From assembly GCA_910586845.1 (NCBI GenBank), contig CAJUJV010000032.1:14068-40831 (forward strand): 26,764 nt of DNA, read 5' to 3'. Source of the stretch: an uncultured Hungatella sp. Lineage in GTDB: Bacteria; Bacillota; Clostridia; Lachnospirales; Lachnospiraceae. The notes below the pieces were generated by a model. That model ran no database searches and was not told the origin of the DNA. It saw nothing but the letters and a program-made list of their open reading frames with translations. The position numbers and the translations under genes were made by a program. Positions 1 to 7,700 of the stretch are shown one piece after another. Each line of letters opens with the position of its first letter. Position 1 is the first letter of the stretch.

Positions 1-63
1 GCTTTGGCGTCCTCTTTTATGTTCGGTTTCTGCCTTCCGAAAGATCTCACATACCCGGACGGA

Positions 64-1329
64 TCACTTGCATGCCATACCGCAGTTATAGAGGTTGGCT
101 GCTCTCCTGTCATCCGCAAAACCTACGATGCCACGCTGATAGTCAAGACTGCCACTGTATTCTGTCACATTCATCTTATAAACTCCGTAGGGATCCGGTA
201 CTCCCTGGGTTCCCACAACGAAGAAGGGAAGATTGGTCTCATCCTCGGCTATAACCACATTATCCGGCCAGACATCGTCCCTGATGACATCCCAGCGGCT
301 GTCGGTCATGGAGCCTACGAATTCGTAAGTGTACCCCGAGCCCACCTTATCTATAATGGTAAGGCGGACAGGTCCCTGCCAGGATCCGTCTGTCACCTGG
401 CCTTCGAGAATCTGAGTCTGGATATCCATCTCCACTCGTTCTACCTGCTCTCCGTTGGGAGCATCGTCCGCCCACTGGCCCACGGCCCTGTACTTTGCAC
501 TGCTCCAGTTGCCCATCCAGACTCCCCGGCCGTGTCTCTTGCCGTCCACATAACCTCCGTAGTAGATCATCAGGGAAGCCCCCCTGGTTCTGTACACTCC
601 TATGCCTGTATCATCGTCTATCATGATGACTATAGGCTCGTCACCTCTCATCTGCGGCCGATAACGTTCCAGTTGCTCATAGACATCTTCGCCGCCCTCG
701 TCGCTGCCGCCGTTTTCACCGCTGTCACCGCCGTCTTCGTCATTTAAGATTTCTTCCATCTCTTCTACAAGATTCGTCAGGAACTCCTCATCCGCCGGAG
801 AAACGCCTGTCTCGTCTTCCGGCTGACTCTCGGTCCCCGTCTCGCCGCCGGAACCCGCCTGGCCGTCTGACTCCTGGCCGCCGGCCGGGTTCTCACCGTT
901 TCCTGACTCGCCGCCCTGACTGCCGTCAGATCCCGTCTGGCCGTCGGAGGTTCCGCCGCCTCCGGAGCCGTCAGCGTCTGTTCCGGATCCTGATCCATTT
1001 ATGCCCAGCATCTCTCTCAACTCGTCCAGCTTTTCCTGGATTCGCTGATCCTGAGTCTTCTCATATCCGGTCTCCAGAACCGTCAGTGCCTGCTCTGTAT
1101 CGCCCAGAGCCACATAGGCCTGGCTCAGGCCCAGGTAAGCTTCCACATTCTTGTCATCCAGCTCAATAACCTTCTGAAACGCCACAATGGCTTCCTCATA
1201 TTTCATCTCTTCCAGGTATCTCTCGCCCAGGTCCATCTGCTCTGCGATCTGCTCTTCCACGGTCTTGCCGCAGGCGATCAGCACCACTGCCATACATAAC
1301 ATTGTCAGCATCTTCATCCAATGCTTCAT
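64..1329 (-). CDS. TPR-containing lipoprotein with MORN-like C-terminal domain
   Basis: A 421-residue probable lipoprotein. The N-terminus is a lipoprotein signal peptide: Lys-rich start, hydrophobic stretch, and lipobox VLIAC with Cys20 as the lipidation site. Residues about 24-108 hold TPR-type helices (LGERYLEEMKYEEAIVAFQK, then AYLGLSQAYVALGDTEQAL). Residues about 110-222 are a low-complexity Gly/Ser/Asp/Glu linker. The C-terminal 200 residues contain a MORN-like stretch (YYGGYVDGKRHGRGVW) and no catalytic motif I recognise. The ATG is preceded by AGGAGG at good spacing, which supports the start. It lies downstream of the rnf operon in the same direction but behind that operon's terminator, so it is probably a separate unit. 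A surface scaffold for protein-protein contact is an inference; the specific function is unknown. Nothing else was found in bases 1-63. Confidence 0.8.
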   Translation of the reverse strand: MKHWMKMLTMLCMAVVLIACGKTVEEQIAEQMDLGERYLEEMKYEEAIVAFQKVIELDDKNVEAYLGLSQAYVALGDTEQALTVLETGYEKTQDQRIQEKLDELREMLGINGSGSGTDADGSGGGGTSDGQTGSDGSQGGESGNGENPAGGQESDGQAGSGGETGTESQPEDETGVSPADEEFLTNLVEEMEEILNDEDGGDSGENGGSDEGGEDVYEQLERYRPQMRGDEPIVIMIDDDTGIGVYRTRGASLMIYYGGYVDGKRHGRGVWMGNWSSAKYRAVGQWADDAPNGEQVERVEMDIQTQILEGQVTDGSWQGPVRLTIIDKVGSGYTYEFVGSMTDSRWDVIRDDVWPDNVVIAEDETNLPFFVVGTQGVPDPYGVYKMNVTEYSGSLDYQRGIVGFADDRRAANLYNCGMACK

Positions 1330-1357
1330 CTTTTCCTCCTGTCCTGCATCCCCTTTT

Positions 1358-1388
1358 CAGTCTCTGACCGGCTCTGTCACAGAGACTG
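1358..1388 (-). promoter_or_regulatory. Inverted repeat in the leader of the lipoprotein gene
   Basis: Two perfect 9-base arms, CAGTCTCTG (1358-1366) and CAGAGACTG (1380-1388), lie just upstream of the lipoprotein Shine-Dalgarno sequence. An alternative shorter hairpin (CTCTG/CAGAG, 1372-1384) shares the distal arm. It could be an mRNA structure or an operator. No U-tract follows, so it is not a terminator. Confidence 0.35.
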
Positions 1389-1402
1389 TTTCTTCGCAAT
1401 GC

Positions 1403-1452
1403 AAAAACAGATGCCTCCCTGGGGTACCGCAGACCATCCGGAAGGCATCTGT
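1403..1452 (-). terminator. Rho-independent terminator of the rnf operon
   Basis: On the minus strand the 10-bp stem ACAGATGCCT/AGGCATCTGT (arms 1443-1452 and 1407-1416) is followed at once by TTTTTG. It lies 21 bases past the rnfB stop codon and separates the rnf operon from the lipoprotein gene. Confidence 0.85.
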
Positions 1453-1473
1453 CCTGCTTTTATAAAAGGCACA

Positions 1474-2262
1474 TCAGCCCTGAATTACCTTCACAGGGCA
1501 CTTGGCGGCACATTTGCCGCAATTGGTACACTTTTCATAATCAATAACCGCCACATTATTATCCATATGGATGGCATCGGACTCACACTGCTTCGTACAC
1601 AGAGTACAGCCGATACAGCCGCTGTCGCATTTGGCCTTCACGTCTTTGCCCTTGTCGTGGGAAGAACACTGGACCAGATATTTTGCATCGTAAGGCACCA
1701 GTTCGATCAGATGGTTGGGGCAGGTCTGCACACACTTGCCGCAGGCCACACATTTCTCCTTATCCACCACGGCCACGCCGTCTACCACATGGATAGCGTC
1801 AAAATCGCAGGCCTTCACACAGGAGCCGTAACCCATACAGCCGTAGACGCAGGCCTTCTCTCCGGCGCCGGGAACCACCGACACCTTGCGGCAGTCGTCC
1901 ATGCCGTAATAATTATACTGTACTCTGGTCTTGTCACAGGTTCCCTTACATTTTACAAACGCCACCTTTTTCACGGAAGCGCCGCTTTCCACGCCCATGA
2001 TAGCGGCGATCTTATCCGCCACTGCAGCGCCGCCTACGGGGCAGCCGCTGACCGGAGCCGTACCTGCGGCGATGGCATTGGCCAGACCGTCGCATCCCGG
2101 GAAACCGCAGCCGCCGCAGTTGTTGCCCGGCAGCTCCGCACGGACCAGGATCTCTCTCTCATCCACTTCTACTTTAAACTTCTCACTGGCAATTCCCAGC
2201 AGAACACCGATAATGATACCGATAGCACCGATGACGCCGGCCGCCATAAGCAAACCCATCAT
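1474..2262 (-). CDS. rnfB: Rnf complex ferredoxin subunit B
   Basis: A 262-residue iron-sulfur subunit of the membrane ferredoxin:NAD+ oxidoreductase. It takes electrons from reduced ferredoxin and passes them into the complex. The N-terminus is one membrane helix (MGLLMAAGVIGAIGIIIGVL). A 4Fe-4S domain follows with CGGCGFPGC and a later Cys, then ferredoxin-type clusters including CVACGKCVQTCP, CIGCTLCTKQC and CTNCGKCAAKCP. Length and order fit clostridial RnfB. It is the last gene of rnfCDGEAB, 17 bases after rnfA, and is followed by a strong terminator. No lesion is visible. Confidence 0.95.
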   Translation of the reverse strand: MMGLLMAAGVIGAIGIIIGVLLGIASEKFKVEVDEREILVRAELPGNNCGGCGFPGCDGLANAIAAGTAPVSGCPVGGAAVADKIAAIMGVESGASVKKVAFVKCKGTCDKTRVQYNYYGMDDCRKVSVVPGAGEKACVYGCMGYGSCVKACDFDAIHVVDGVAVVDKEKCVACGKCVQTCPNHLIELVPYDAKYLVQCSSHDKGKDVKAKCDSGCIGCTLCTKQCESDAIHMDNNVAVIDYEKCTNCGKCAAKCPVKVIQG

Positions 2263-2279
2263 ATTATGCTGCCTCCTCC

Positions 2280-2855
2280 TCAGATAAGTCCGGCAAATCC
2301 CATAAATGCGATCGCCATCAGACCTGAAGTGATCAGAACGATCGGGGAGCCTTTAAAATTAACAGGAATATCATTATCTTCAATGCTTTCACGGATGCTT
2401 GCCAGCAGTATGATGGCAAGCGTAAAACCGATGGCAGTGCCCAGACCGTTGAATATACTGAACAGGATCCCGTATTTCTTCTGTACATTGGTCAGAGCAG
2501 CGCCCAGAACCGCGCAGTTGGTGGTGATCAGGGGCAGAAACACACCCAGGGCCTGGTACAGGGAGGGCATACTCTTTTTTAAGAACATCTCCACAAACTG
2601 AACCAGGGCAGCGATCACCAGGATAAATGCGATGGTCTGGAGATAAGTGATCTTCAGGGGATCCAGCACAAACTTATAGATCAGGCTGGTGACAAAGCTT
2701 GCCAGGGTAATAACGAATATGACCGCAACGCCCATACCTGCCGCCGTATCCGTCTTTTTGGATACGCCAAGGAAGGGGCACAGGCCCTGGAACTGGCTCA
2801 GGATGATATTGTTGACCAGAGCAGCGCCTACAACTATTAAAATCAGTTCTTTCAT
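2280..2855 (-). CDS. rnfA: Rnf complex membrane subunit A
   Basis: A 191-residue integral membrane protein with about six hydrophobic segments. The signatures of the RnfA/NqrE family are present: LSQFQGLCPFLGVSKK near the N-terminus and LITTNCAVLGAAL in the middle, each with one Cys. In this family the paired Cys of RnfA and RnfE are known to hold an intramembrane iron-sulfur centre. The gene is 15 bases after rnfE and 17 bases before rnfB, within one operon. Length is normal and the frame is intact. Confidence 0.95.
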   Translation of the reverse strand: MKELILIVVGAALVNNIILSQFQGLCPFLGVSKKTDTAAGMGVAVIFVITLASFVTSLIYKFVLDPLKITYLQTIAFILVIAALVQFVEMFLKKSMPSLYQALGVFLPLITTNCAVLGAALTNVQKKYGILFSIFNGLGTAIGFTLAIILLASIRESIEDNDIPVNFKGSPIVLITSGLMAIAFMGFAGLI

Positions 2856-2870
2856 CTTCTACGCTCCTCC

Positions 2871-3662
2871 TTACTGATCTTTCTTGTCCAGTTTTTGACT
2901 GAGTTGTGCCTGTCTCTGAGCTACCTCTGCCTTTTTGGCATTGAGAGCTTCCTCTTCTGCCTGAAGCCGTCTGGTCTCAAGAGTGGCATGGTTCGCCATA
3001 CATGCGGATCCGGTGCAGTGAGAGCAGTTGCCGCCGCAGGCCAGCACCGATTCCTGTGCCAAACCGTTGGTGGCGGAAGGCATCTTAAACTTGTTCTGCA
3101 GGGCGGTCAGACCTGCCAGCACGAAGAACGCTCCCGGAGCCAGGCCGAAGATGGAGATCTTATAGGCCTCCGGAATGATGGTGATCCCGAATATGGATCC
3201 GGCACCCAGAAGCTCTCTGAACACGGCGATACAGGTCAGGCCCAGAGTAAAGCCCAGACCCATGCCGATGCCGTCAAAGGCGGATTCCAGAGGACCGTTC
3301 TTGGCCGCATAGGCCTCGGCACGTCCCAGGATAATACAGTTTACCACGATCAGAGGGATAAAGATGCCCAGGGATTTATCCAGCGCCGGGATAAATGCCT
3401 TGAGGAGCAGCTGAGCGATGGTCACCAGGGATGCCACGATGACAATATAAGCCGGAATCCTCACCCTGTCCGGAATAATCTTCCGCAGAGCGGAAATAAT
3501 AAGGTTAGAAAAGATCAGTACGGCAGTCGTGGTGAGACCCATACCTACGCCGTTGATGGCAGTGGTGGTGGTGGCCAGAGTCGGACACATACCTAACATC
3601 AGTACGAAGGTCGGGTTCTCTTTGAAAATGCCGTTATATAAACGTTCTACACATTTGTTCAT
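2871..3662 (-). CDS. rnfE: Rnf complex membrane subunit E with cysteine-bearing C-terminal extension
   Basis: A 263-residue RnfE/NqrD-family membrane protein. The family signatures LGMCPTLATTT and VVNCIILGRAEA provide the two conserved Cys. I chose the ATG at 3662 over an upstream in-frame GTG because AGGAGG lies eight bases before it; that site overlaps the rnfG stop. The protein is longer than the usual 190-230 residues. After the last membrane helix comes a tail of about 60 residues with Cys at about 209, 213, 216 and 221 (CGGNCSHCTGSAC), then a charged, probably coiled-coil segment ending in KLDKKDQ. The tail could bind a metal or iron-sulfur cluster; that part is inference. Confidence 0.93.
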   Translation of the reverse strand: MNKCVERLYNGIFKENPTFVLMLGMCPTLATTTTAINGVGMGLTTTAVLIFSNLIISALRKIIPDRVRIPAYIVIVASLVTIAQLLLKAFIPALDKSLGIFIPLIVVNCIILGRAEAYAAKNGPLESAFDGIGMGLGFTLGLTCIAVFRELLGAGSIFGITIIPEAYKISIFGLAPGAFFVLAGLTALQNKFKMPSATNGLAQESVLACGGNCSHCTGSACMANHATLETRRLQAEEEALNAKKAEVAQRQAQLSQKLDKKDQ

Positions 3663-3674
3663 GCTTCCCACCTC

Positions 3675-4286
3675 CTACTGATTCACGCAGCCGTTGACAA
3701 AATACAGGGCCGAGTTCACCGCGCCTGTAACTGCGTTGGATGTAATGGTGGCGCCGCCGATGGCGTCGATCTCGTTATCGGCCGAAGCGCCGGATTTTGT
3801 TACGGTAAAGCTCTCCACGGTCTTGTCCGCAAACTGGCCTTTCCACTCGGGAGTGTCTGCATTCATACCCAGACCTGCAGTCTCTCCGATGGTCAGAAAT
3901 TCGATACCTTTTACTTCCCCTTGTGTGGTGATACCGATGGACACTGTGATATTGCCGCCGTAGCCGTCGCCTGAGGTGGCAGTCACCACATAGCCCATAG
4001 GGCTGCCGGAAGCGTCCAGACCGGTGGCGCATTCATCCACCTGTACGTTGCCAAAGCCCATAGCCGCCACATCGGTGTTGGCCTTCTCGATCGCTGCAGA
4101 ATAATCATCCAGCTTGAAAGAATCCGCATCAGCCAGAACCGTGCGGAAGGCCTCCTCCTTGGCCGCCAGCTCCGCAGCCTCGATAGGGCCTTTTGTAATC
4201 TCGTAAGCCCCTCCCAGACAGGCTCCTGCAACCACTGTAATGGCAAACAGGATCAGGGCGTCTTTCATAAATCCACCTTTACTCAT
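3675..4286 (-). CDS. rnfG: Rnf complex FMN-binding subunit G
   Basis: A 203-residue subunit carrying covalently bound FMN on the outer face of the membrane. One N-terminal membrane helix (DALILFAITVVAGACLGGA) anchors an FMN-binding domain. The flavinylation motif is near the C-terminus, DAIGGATITS, where the Thr of GAT is the expected attachment residue. The ATG overlaps the rnfD stop codon (ATGA, 4283-4286), which suggests translational coupling. An alternative internal ATG six codons later is possible. The reading frame is complete. Confidence 0.94.
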   Translation of the reverse strand: MSKGGFMKDALILFAITVVAGACLGGAYEITKGPIEAAELAAKEEAFRTVLADADSFKLDDYSAAIEKANTDVAAMGFGNVQVDECATGLDASGSPMGYVVTATSGDGYGGNITVSIGITTQGEVKGIEFLTIGETAGLGMNADTPEWKGQFADKTVESFTVTKSGASADNEIDAIGGATITSNAVTGAVNSALYFVNGCVNQ

Positions 4287-5215
4287 GCTTTTTTGCCCTC
4301 CTTTCCAAATGCAACGGGAAGGGTCACCTTCTCGATCAGCGGAACCATAAGATTGCTGATGATGATGGCATAGGACACGCCTTCCGGCGCTCCGCCGAAG
4401 AGACGGAACAGTCCGGTGAGAACTCCCAGGAGGATGCCGAAAAGGATCTGTCCTTTAGGAGTAATGGGGCTTGTCACATAATCCGTCGCCATGAAGAAGG
4501 CGCCAAAGATCAGGCCGCCGCCGCACAGATGAGCCAGCACAAAGGCCGGTGTATGATCTCCGAACACGAACACAAACACTGCAAAGGTAATCAGATATGC
4601 TGCAGGGATCCGGATAGAGATCACTTTCCTGACCAGGAGATACACGGCTCCGATAAGCAGTGCGATGACGGATACCTCTCCGATGGTTCCCGGGATCTTA
4701 CCCACAAACATGGCTGCCACATCTACGGCTCCTCCGTTCTTCATGACGGAAAGAGGGGTGGCCGTGGACACGCCGTCCAGCTTGAAGGCAGAACCGGACA
4801 TCTGATTGGCAAAGGAGATCAGAAGAAAACATCTGGCTGCCAGAGCCGGGTTCATAAAGTTCTGTCCCAGACCGCCGTAAAGCTGCTTTACTACGATGAT
4901 GGCAAAAATACCGCCTAAAAGGGGAATCCACAGAGGGATCTCCGGAGGCATGTTAAGGGCCAGGATCATGCCTGTCACCAGAGCGCTGCCATCCATAATG
5001 GTAATGGGTTTCCCCATGAGACTCTCGTACACGTATTCGCTGAGAACACAGCCTGCCACTGTCACCAGAAGAATACATAATGCTTTTAACCCGAACTGAT
5101 ACACACCGTACACCGACGCAGGAATCATGGCTATGGCTACGTCAAACATTAGGTTCTGGGTCAGCACATTGCTCCTTGCATGAGGTGATGATGATACGTT
5201 TAATAATTTATTCAT
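4283..5215 (-). CDS. rnfD: Rnf complex membrane subunit D
   Basis: A 310-residue polytopic membrane protein of the RnfD/NqrB family. The covalent FMN site is visible as GVSTATPLSVMKNGG; the Thr of TATP is the expected flavin attachment residue. A conserved FMNPALAARCFL segment precedes it, and TDYVTSPITPKGQ follows. The ATG has AGGAGGGG eight bases upstream. It lies 12 bases after rnfC and overlaps rnfG by four bases. In the Rnf complex it forms part of the ion-translocating and electron-carrying membrane core. Confidence 0.95.
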   Translation of the reverse strand: MNKLLNVSSSPHARSNVLTQNLMFDVAIAMIPASVYGVYQFGLKALCILLVTVAGCVLSEYVYESLMGKPITIMDGSALVTGMILALNMPPEIPLWIPLLGGIFAIIVVKQLYGGLGQNFMNPALAARCFLLISFANQMSGSAFKLDGVSTATPLSVMKNGGAVDVAAMFVGKIPGTIGEVSVIALLIGAVYLLVRKVISIRIPAAYLITFAVFVFVFGDHTPAFVLAHLCGGGLIFGAFFMATDYVTSPITPKGQILFGILLGVLTGLFRLFGGAPEGVSYAIIISNLMVPLIEKVTLPVAFGKEGKKA

Positions 5216-5227
5216 GTTTCACCCCTC

Positions 5228-6550
5228 CTACGATTTTCTGGCGCTGGCTCTCACGGCCACACGCATCTCTCTGAATGCCTGAGTCAGCTGCAGTCTGGCA
5301 GGGCAGCCCCATGCACAGCTTCCGCACTCCACACATTCCATGCCGTTTAACTTCTGGAACAGATCGATGTCATGGCGTTTGGCCGCTCTCATCATCTTCT
5401 GGGGAACCAGATTCTCCGGGCACGCAGCCACGCAGCGGCCGCAGCGGATGCAGGCCGTAGGCTCCATCTCCGCCACCTGGTCTTTGGAGAGACAGGTAAG
5501 GGCCGAGGAAGTCTTGGACACCGGGATAGTCACGTCAAAAAGAGCCTGTCCCATCATGGGACCTCCTGAGATAACCTTCTCAGGCTCTGTCTGAAAGCCT
5601 CCCGCCGCATCGATCAGTTCCTGATAGCAGGTTCCCAGTTTTACGTTAAAATTCTTCGGAGTGGCGATGGCATCACCTGTGACCGTGATGATCTTTCTCA
5701 TAAGAGGCGTGGTCTTGCACACTGCCATATAAATGCTTACCACCGTATCCACGTTATCCACGATACAGCCTGCGTCCGCAGGGAGCATGGATGAATTCAC
5801 CTTTCTCCCTGTAACCGCATAGATCAGGGTACGCTCACCGCCCTGAGGATACTTGGTCTTAAGGGGACACACTTCGATCCTGGGCTCGTCTTTCACCAGT
5901 TCTGTCAGTTTGGCGATAGCCTGAGGCTTGTTGTTCTCGATGCCGATGACTCCTTTGGCGTTTTCGAACAGCCGGAGCATCACCTTCAGCCCGCCGATGA
6001 TCTTCTCCGGCTCCTCCAGCATCAACCGGTAGTCGCTGGTCAGATACGGCTCACACTCTGCGCCGTTGACGATCACATAGTCGATCTTCGACGGCTCCTT
6101 GGGAGCGAGCTTCACATGTGTGGGGAAGCCTGCACCGCCCAGTCCCACGATCCCTGCCTCTTTCACGATATTCCGGATCTCATCTCCGGACAGCTCAGAC
6201 GGGTCACGGTCTGCTCCCATTCCCTCTATGGCTTCATACTTTCCATCGTTCTCCACGATTATGGAATTCACCATGCTTCCGTTTGCCATACGGCGGGGCT
6301 CCACAGCCTTGACCGTACCGGACACGGAACAGATGACATTAGCGGATACGAAGCCTCCGGCCTCTGCGATCTTCTGTCCTGCCAGAACCTGGTCGCCCTT
6401 TTTCACCAAAGGCTTTGCCGGCGCGCCGATATGCTGAGAAACCGGATAAACCAGCTCCCCCTTCGGCATCAGGACTTCAATCGGCTGATTTTCGGACAGT
6501 TCTTTTCCCTCATATGGATGAACGCCGCCTTTAAATGTAGCCAATCCCAT
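5228..6550 (-). CDS. rnfC: Rnf complex NADH-binding subunit C
   Basis: A 440-residue peripheral subunit that passes electrons to NAD+ using FMN and iron-sulfur clusters. The family start FKGGVHPYEGKELS is near the N-terminus. A glycine-rich nucleotide/FMN segment (GIVGLGGAGFPTH) lies in the first half. Two 4Fe-4S motifs near the C-terminus are CIRCGRCVAACPENL and CVECGSCAWGCP. The frame extends 26 codons upstream, but I chose the ATG at 6550 because AAAGAGGG precedes it and the family normally begins there. It is the first gene of rnfCDGEAB and is downstream of a good promoter. Confidence 0.95.
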   Translation of the reverse strand: MGLATFKGGVHPYEGKELSENQPIEVLMPKGELVYPVSQHIGAPAKPLVKKGDQVLAGQKIAEAGGFVSANVICSVSGTVKAVEPRRMANGSMVNSIIVENDGKYEAIEGMGADRDPSELSGDEIRNIVKEAGIVGLGGAGFPTHVKLAPKEPSKIDYVIVNGAECEPYLTSDYRLMLEEPEKIIGGLKVMLRLFENAKGVIGIENNKPQAIAKLTELVKDEPRIEVCPLKTKYPQGGERTLIYAVTGRKVNSSMLPADAGCIVDNVDTVVSIYMAVCKTTPLMRKIITVTGDAIATPKNFNVKLGTCYQELIDAAGGFQTEPEKVISGGPMMGQALFDVTIPVSKTSSALTCLSKDQVAEMEPTACIRCGRCVAACPENLVPQKMMRAAKRHDIDLFQKLNGMECVECGSCAWGCPARLQLTQAFREMRVAVRASARKS

Positions 6551-6618
6551 CTCACTAACCCTCTTTCTATTCATTTTCGATATCATTGCCGGAAACTTCC
6601 TCCCCCGGCATCTTATCA

Positions 6619-6647
6619 AGTATATCATAAATCAGGTTGCTCTACAA
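6619..6647 (-). promoter_or_regulatory. Promoter of the rnf operon
   Basis: Minus-strand TTGTAG (6642-6647) and TATACT (6619-6624) are separated by exactly 17 bases. The -10 lies about 70 bases before the rnfC start, with no other gene between. This fits a vegetative sigma-A promoter. Confidence 0.7.
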
Positions 6648-6708
6648 TTACAAAAATTGATGCAACTGCTAAAAACTGACAAAAAAAGGGGACATTTCAG
6701 GGACTTTC

Positions 6709-6726
6709 CTGTTAAAATGTTGTCAA
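6709..6726. promoter_or_regulatory. Possible Rex-like operator upstream of rnf
   Basis: On the minus strand the site reads TTGACAACATTTTAACAG. It matches 11 of the 14 fixed positions of the redox regulator consensus TTGTTAA-N4-TTAACAA. It lies about 60 bases upstream of the rnf -35 box, which is far for a repressor. Weak evidence. Confidence 0.25.
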
Positions 6727-6744
6727 ATTCTCCCAACATACACA

Positions 6745-6769
6745 GAAAGCCGACATAAAAGCTGCCGGC
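6745..6769 (-). terminator. Possible weak terminator of codY
   Basis: On the minus strand GCCGGC (6764-6769) can pair with GTCGGC (6749-6754), with one G-U pair and a nine-base loop, followed by TTTCTGTG. It lies 10 bases past the codY stop. The stem is short, so confidence is moderate. Confidence 0.45.
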
Positions 6770-6778
6770 CTGCTGTAA

Positions 6779-7564
6779 TCACTTGATGGAATTGGAATTT
6801 TTGATCTGTTTCAGTTCGTCAAACACCACATCGTTGAGAACCTTGATATAGGTTCCTTTCATCCCGGAGGAACGGGATTCGATGACCCCGGCGCTTTCAA
6901 ACTTGCGCAGGGCGTTGACGATGACGGAGCGGGTGATCCCCACCCGGTCGGCAATCTTGCTCGCCACCAGGATCCCTTCGTTGCCGTCCAGCTCCTCGAA
7001 GATATGGGTGATGGCTTCCAGCTCCGAGAAGGACAGGGTGCTGATGGCTGACTTCACGATCTGGATCTTCCTGGTCTCCTCCGCGTTCTCCTCGTTGACC
7101 GAACGCATCATCTCCAGTCCAACCACCGTAGTCCCGTACTCACTCAGAATAATATCGTCGATCTCATACTGAGCATCGGTCTTGTAGATAAACAGAGTCC
7201 CCAGACGCTCCCCGGCGATATCGATGGGCGTGATGATGGCCTGATACTTCTTTACATTCTCCTCCGCAAATCCCAGCGTGGCCAGATTCACATTCTCCTT
7301 GGTGGAGAGAATGCTCAGGAGACGCTCGTTGAGCATCTTATCCACGAAACCGCCCAGCTGGTCATCGATCAGCTCTTCGATCTCATCTACCCCGGGCCAG
7401 GTACTGATACCAAGAACCTTTCCTTTCTTGCTGATAACCAGAATATTCGAATCCAATATCTCACTCAACACGTGACAGATATCATTAAACACCACTTTGT
7501 TGGAATTATTATTGTGCAATAATTTTCCTATTTTTCTTGTCTTGTCCAATAACTGTACACTCAT
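6779..7564 (-). CDS. codY: GTP-sensing global transcriptional regulator CodY
   Basis: A 261-residue CodY, the regulator that responds to GTP and branched-chain amino acids and represses nutrient-limitation genes in Firmicutes. The N-terminal GAF-type domain begins MSVQLLDKTRKIGKLL. The C-terminal winged helix holds the highly conserved ASKIADRVGITRSVIVNALR. I chose the ATG at 7564 over one 30 codons upstream because AAGGAGG lies just before it and the family starts there. It is encoded after topA in the same direction but has its own promoter. All expected parts are present. Confidence 0.96.
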   Translation of the reverse strand: MSVQLLDKTRKIGKLLHNNNSNKVVFNDICHVLSEILDSNILVISKKGKVLGISTWPGVDEIEELIDDQLGGFVDKMLNERLLSILSTKENVNLATLGFAEENVKKYQAIITPIDIAGERLGTLFIYKTDAQYEIDDIILSEYGTTVVGLEMMRSVNEENAEETRKIQIVKSAISTLSFSELEAITHIFEELDGNEGILVASKIADRVGITRSVIVNALRKFESAGVIESRSSGMKGTYIKVLNDVVFDELKQIKNSNSIK

Positions 7565-7622
7565 TTTTCGAAAACCTCCTTCTTGCCCGCAAAAAAGAGC
7601 TACAACTAATAGTAATACAAGA

Positions 7623-7651
7623 ATTGTATCACAGATTTCAAAAAATAACAA
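7623..7651 (-). promoter_or_regulatory. codY promoter
   Basis: Minus-strand TTGTTA (7646-7651) and TACAAT (7623-7628) have a 17-base spacer. The -10 is about 60 bases upstream of the codY start, in the AT-rich gap after topA. Confidence 0.7.
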
Positions 7652-7662
7652 CACTTATTGGA

Positions 7663-7677
7663 AATTTTCAAACATTT
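7663..7677. promoter_or_regulatory. Candidate CodY box upstream of codY
   Basis: The plus strand reads AATTTTCAAACATTT, matching 12 of 15 positions of the CodY consensus AATTTTCWGAAAATT. It lies 12 bases upstream of the codY -35, where bound CodY could affect its own promoter. AT-rich DNA gives chance matches, so this is tentative. Confidence 0.35.
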
Positions 7678-7700
7678 TAATAATTCGCTTCAAAACGGGT

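Noticed and set aside
4..747. Long plus-strand frame opposite the lipoprotein gene
   Set aside because: The minus-strand frame has a signal peptide, TPR motifs and a good Shine-Dalgarno; the plus frame is a shadow without recognisable domains.
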